Positions 5,203 to 5,964 of a stretch of 5,964 nucleotides of DNA are shown in pieces. A program made the position numbers and the translations under genes. Position 1 is the stretch's first letter. Every line of letters starts with the position of its first letter. The notes beneath the pieces are model-generated. The model did not search any database, had not been told where the DNA came from, and saw only the letters and a program-made list of their open reading frames with translations. The DNA comes from JACPIL01 sp964362365 (GTDB lineage: Archaea > Nanobdellota > Nanobdellia > Woesearchaeales > GW2011-AR9), in assembly GCA_964362365.1 (NCBI GenBank), contig CAYIEF010000059.1, positions 1-5,964 on the forward strand, in the 5' to 3' direction.

Positions 5203-5246
5203 TATATGAAATACTTTTTAAAGTTTAAAAGAATTTTGTTCTTATA
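5203..5246. promoter_or_regulatory. Divergent AT-rich promoter region with two opposed TATA-like boxes
   Basis: The 44-bp gap between the winged-helix gene (left) and rnp4 (right) holds CTTTTTAAAG on the plus strand (5214-5223, centre ~28 nt before the rnp4 ATG). On the minus strand it holds CTTTTAAAC (5223-5231, centre ~25 nt before the winged-helix ATG). The two boxes abut, making 5214-5231 an imperfect palindrome. Neither start codon has an SD, and both are preceded by TATA-rich sequence, as expected for leaderless transcripts. Binding of TBP to one box probably excludes the other. Confidence 0.6.
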
Positions 5247-5567
5247 ATGTCCAAACCGCTCCTTTCCAAACAAAAACAGAAAGAAATCGTCATTCAGCGT
5301 ATTAAGATCCTCTTTCAGCAAGCTGAAGAAGTTTTCTCTAAGAACAAAGCCTTAGCCAACCGCTACATCGCACTAGCCAGAAAATTAGCCATGAAAGTGC
5401 ATGCTTCAATTCCACAAGACTTAAAACGGAAGATCTGCAAACACTGTTACAGCTACCTAAAACCAGGTGTAAATGCAAGAATCAGAACAAGAGACGGAAA
5501 AGTGATCATCTCTTGCTTAGAATGCAAGAAATTTACCAGAATACCCCTTGGAAAAAAGAAGTCATGA
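5247..5567 (+). CDS. rnp4: Ribonuclease P protein component 4 (Rpp21/Rpr2 family)
   Basis: Protein subunit of archaeal RNase P, the ribonucleoprotein that trims the 5' leader of pre-tRNAs; in known archaea it pairs with Rpp29 and supports the RNA specificity domain. The 106-aa length is typical. The N-terminal half is two amphipathic helices (residues ~8-52, with ANRYIALARKLAMK). The second half is a zinc ribbon with C64-K-H-C67 and C90-L-E-C93, separated by YSYLKPG and RIRTRDGKVIISC, characteristic of the family. The tail is Lys-rich. The ATG has no SD, but a TATA-like box lies ~28 nt upstream, fitting a leaderless mRNA. Its stop overlaps the next gene's start as ATGA (5564-5567), implying coupled translation. 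This gene is the main evidence that the sequence is archaeal. Confidence 0.93.
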   Translation: MSKPLLSKQKQKEIVIQRIKILFQQAEEVFSKNKALANRYIALARKLAMKVHASIPQDLKRKICKHCYSYLKPGVNARIRTRDGKVIISCLECKKFTRIPLGKKKS

Positions 5568-5964
5568 AACTCAACAGAGAAACTTTGATTGGCCTTTTGT
5601 TTTTAGTGTCCTGTCTGCAGCCTGCGTCGATTAAACCCAAGCTTGCCACACCAGCGCGGCAAAAGCAGGAAGAAATGGTCGGGAAAAGAGCGCACCTTTT
5701 AGAACAGGATACTAACCAGCAGGAAGATATCTACGCCACCTTATGTCCTCAGGGCATGGCTAAAGTTGAAAATTTTTGTATAGACAAATTTGAAGGAACC
5801 TTAGTAAATACAAAAACAGGAGAACCATGGTCCCCATATAAAAATCCTGGAAAGGCAATATATAACTTGAAAGCGGCTTCGCGCCTTGGTGTTGTACCCC
5901 AAGCTTACATCACTGGAAATCAAGCAGCTATAGCCTGCCAAAATGCGGGGAAAAGATTATGTAC
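5564..5964 (+). CDS. Predicted lipoprotein with a formylglycine-generating-enzyme/SUMF1-like domain (3' end outside window)
   Basis: The first 133 residues are visible. The N-terminus is a short signal (MKLNRETLIGLLFLVS) with lipobox L14-V-S-C17, so the mature protein is probably anchored to the outer membrane face by Cys17. A polar linker (18-60) follows. From residue 61 the sequence CPQGMAKVENFCIDKFEGTL, then NTKTGEPWSPY (83-92), GVVPQAYIT and A-C-QNAGKRLCT matches the start of FGE-sulfatase/SUMF1-type domains. Members of this fold act as formylglycine-generating oxidases, ergothioneine-type enzymes, or non-catalytic surface modules; the catalytic cysteines of true FGEs lie near the C-terminus and cannot be seen here. 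Cysteines C61, C72, C125 and C133 could form disulfides. The start overlaps the rnp4 stop as ATGA, so its translation is likely coupled to the RNase P subunit. Confidence 0.85.
   Translation, partial: MKLNRETLIGLLFLVSCLQPASIKPKLATPARQKQEEMVGKRAHLLEQDTNQQEDIYATLCPQGMAKVENFCIDKFEGTLVNTKTGEPWSPYKNPGKAIYNLKAASRLGVVPQAYITGNQAAIACQNAGKRLC

Overview
The window looks like a piece of an archaeal chromosome, most likely from a small-genome DPANN-type lineage (Woesearchaeota/Pacearchaeota-like). The lineage is an inference. Supporting signs are the archaeal/eukaryal RNase P subunit Rnp4, TATA-box-like CTTTTTAAAG elements about 25-30 nt upstream of start codons that lack a Shine-Dalgarno (SD) sequence, SD sites such as AGGTGG only at internal operon genes, and very tight gene packing.

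Layout, left to right. (1) Positions 1-227, plus strand: the 3' end of a gene cut by the window edge. It ends in an AbrB-like domain preceded by what looks like the tail of a zinc ribbon. (2) Positions 222-1410, minus strand: thioredoxin reductase (trxB), preceded one base upstream by a short KilA-N domain ORF that stops in mid-domain. (3) Positions 1464-1832, minus strand: an unrecognised 122-aa coiled-coil plus four-cysteine protein with its own promoter. (4) Positions 1925-5202, minus strand: a compact five-gene cluster transcribed leftwards. It encodes a winged-helix-like protein, an O6-alkylguanine-DNA alkyltransferase, a minimal ferredoxin-reductase-type flavoprotein, leucyl aminopeptidase (M17) and a small lipoprotein. 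(5) Positions 5247-5964, plus strand: Rnp4, translationally coupled through an ATGA overlap to a lipoprotein with a formylglycine-generating-enzyme (FGE)-like domain that runs off the right edge.

The two transcription units on the right diverge from a 44-bp AT-rich gap holding two oppositely oriented TATA-like boxes. The cluster mixes DNA repair, flavin redox, peptide turnover and cell-surface functions. I see housekeeping genes rather than one pathway. TrxB and the FNR-like enzyme are both NAD(P)H-using flavoproteins, but no thioredoxin or ferredoxin is visible. No RNA gene, CRISPR array, insertion sequence or complete mobile element was found. The longest gene-free stretch is only about 92 bp. 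The points most worth following up are the Rnp4-lipoprotein coupling, the truncated KilA-N module fused to the trxB locus, the 76-nt out-of-frame overlap of the winged-helix and alkyltransferase genes, and the zinc-ribbon/AbrB gene cut at the left edge.
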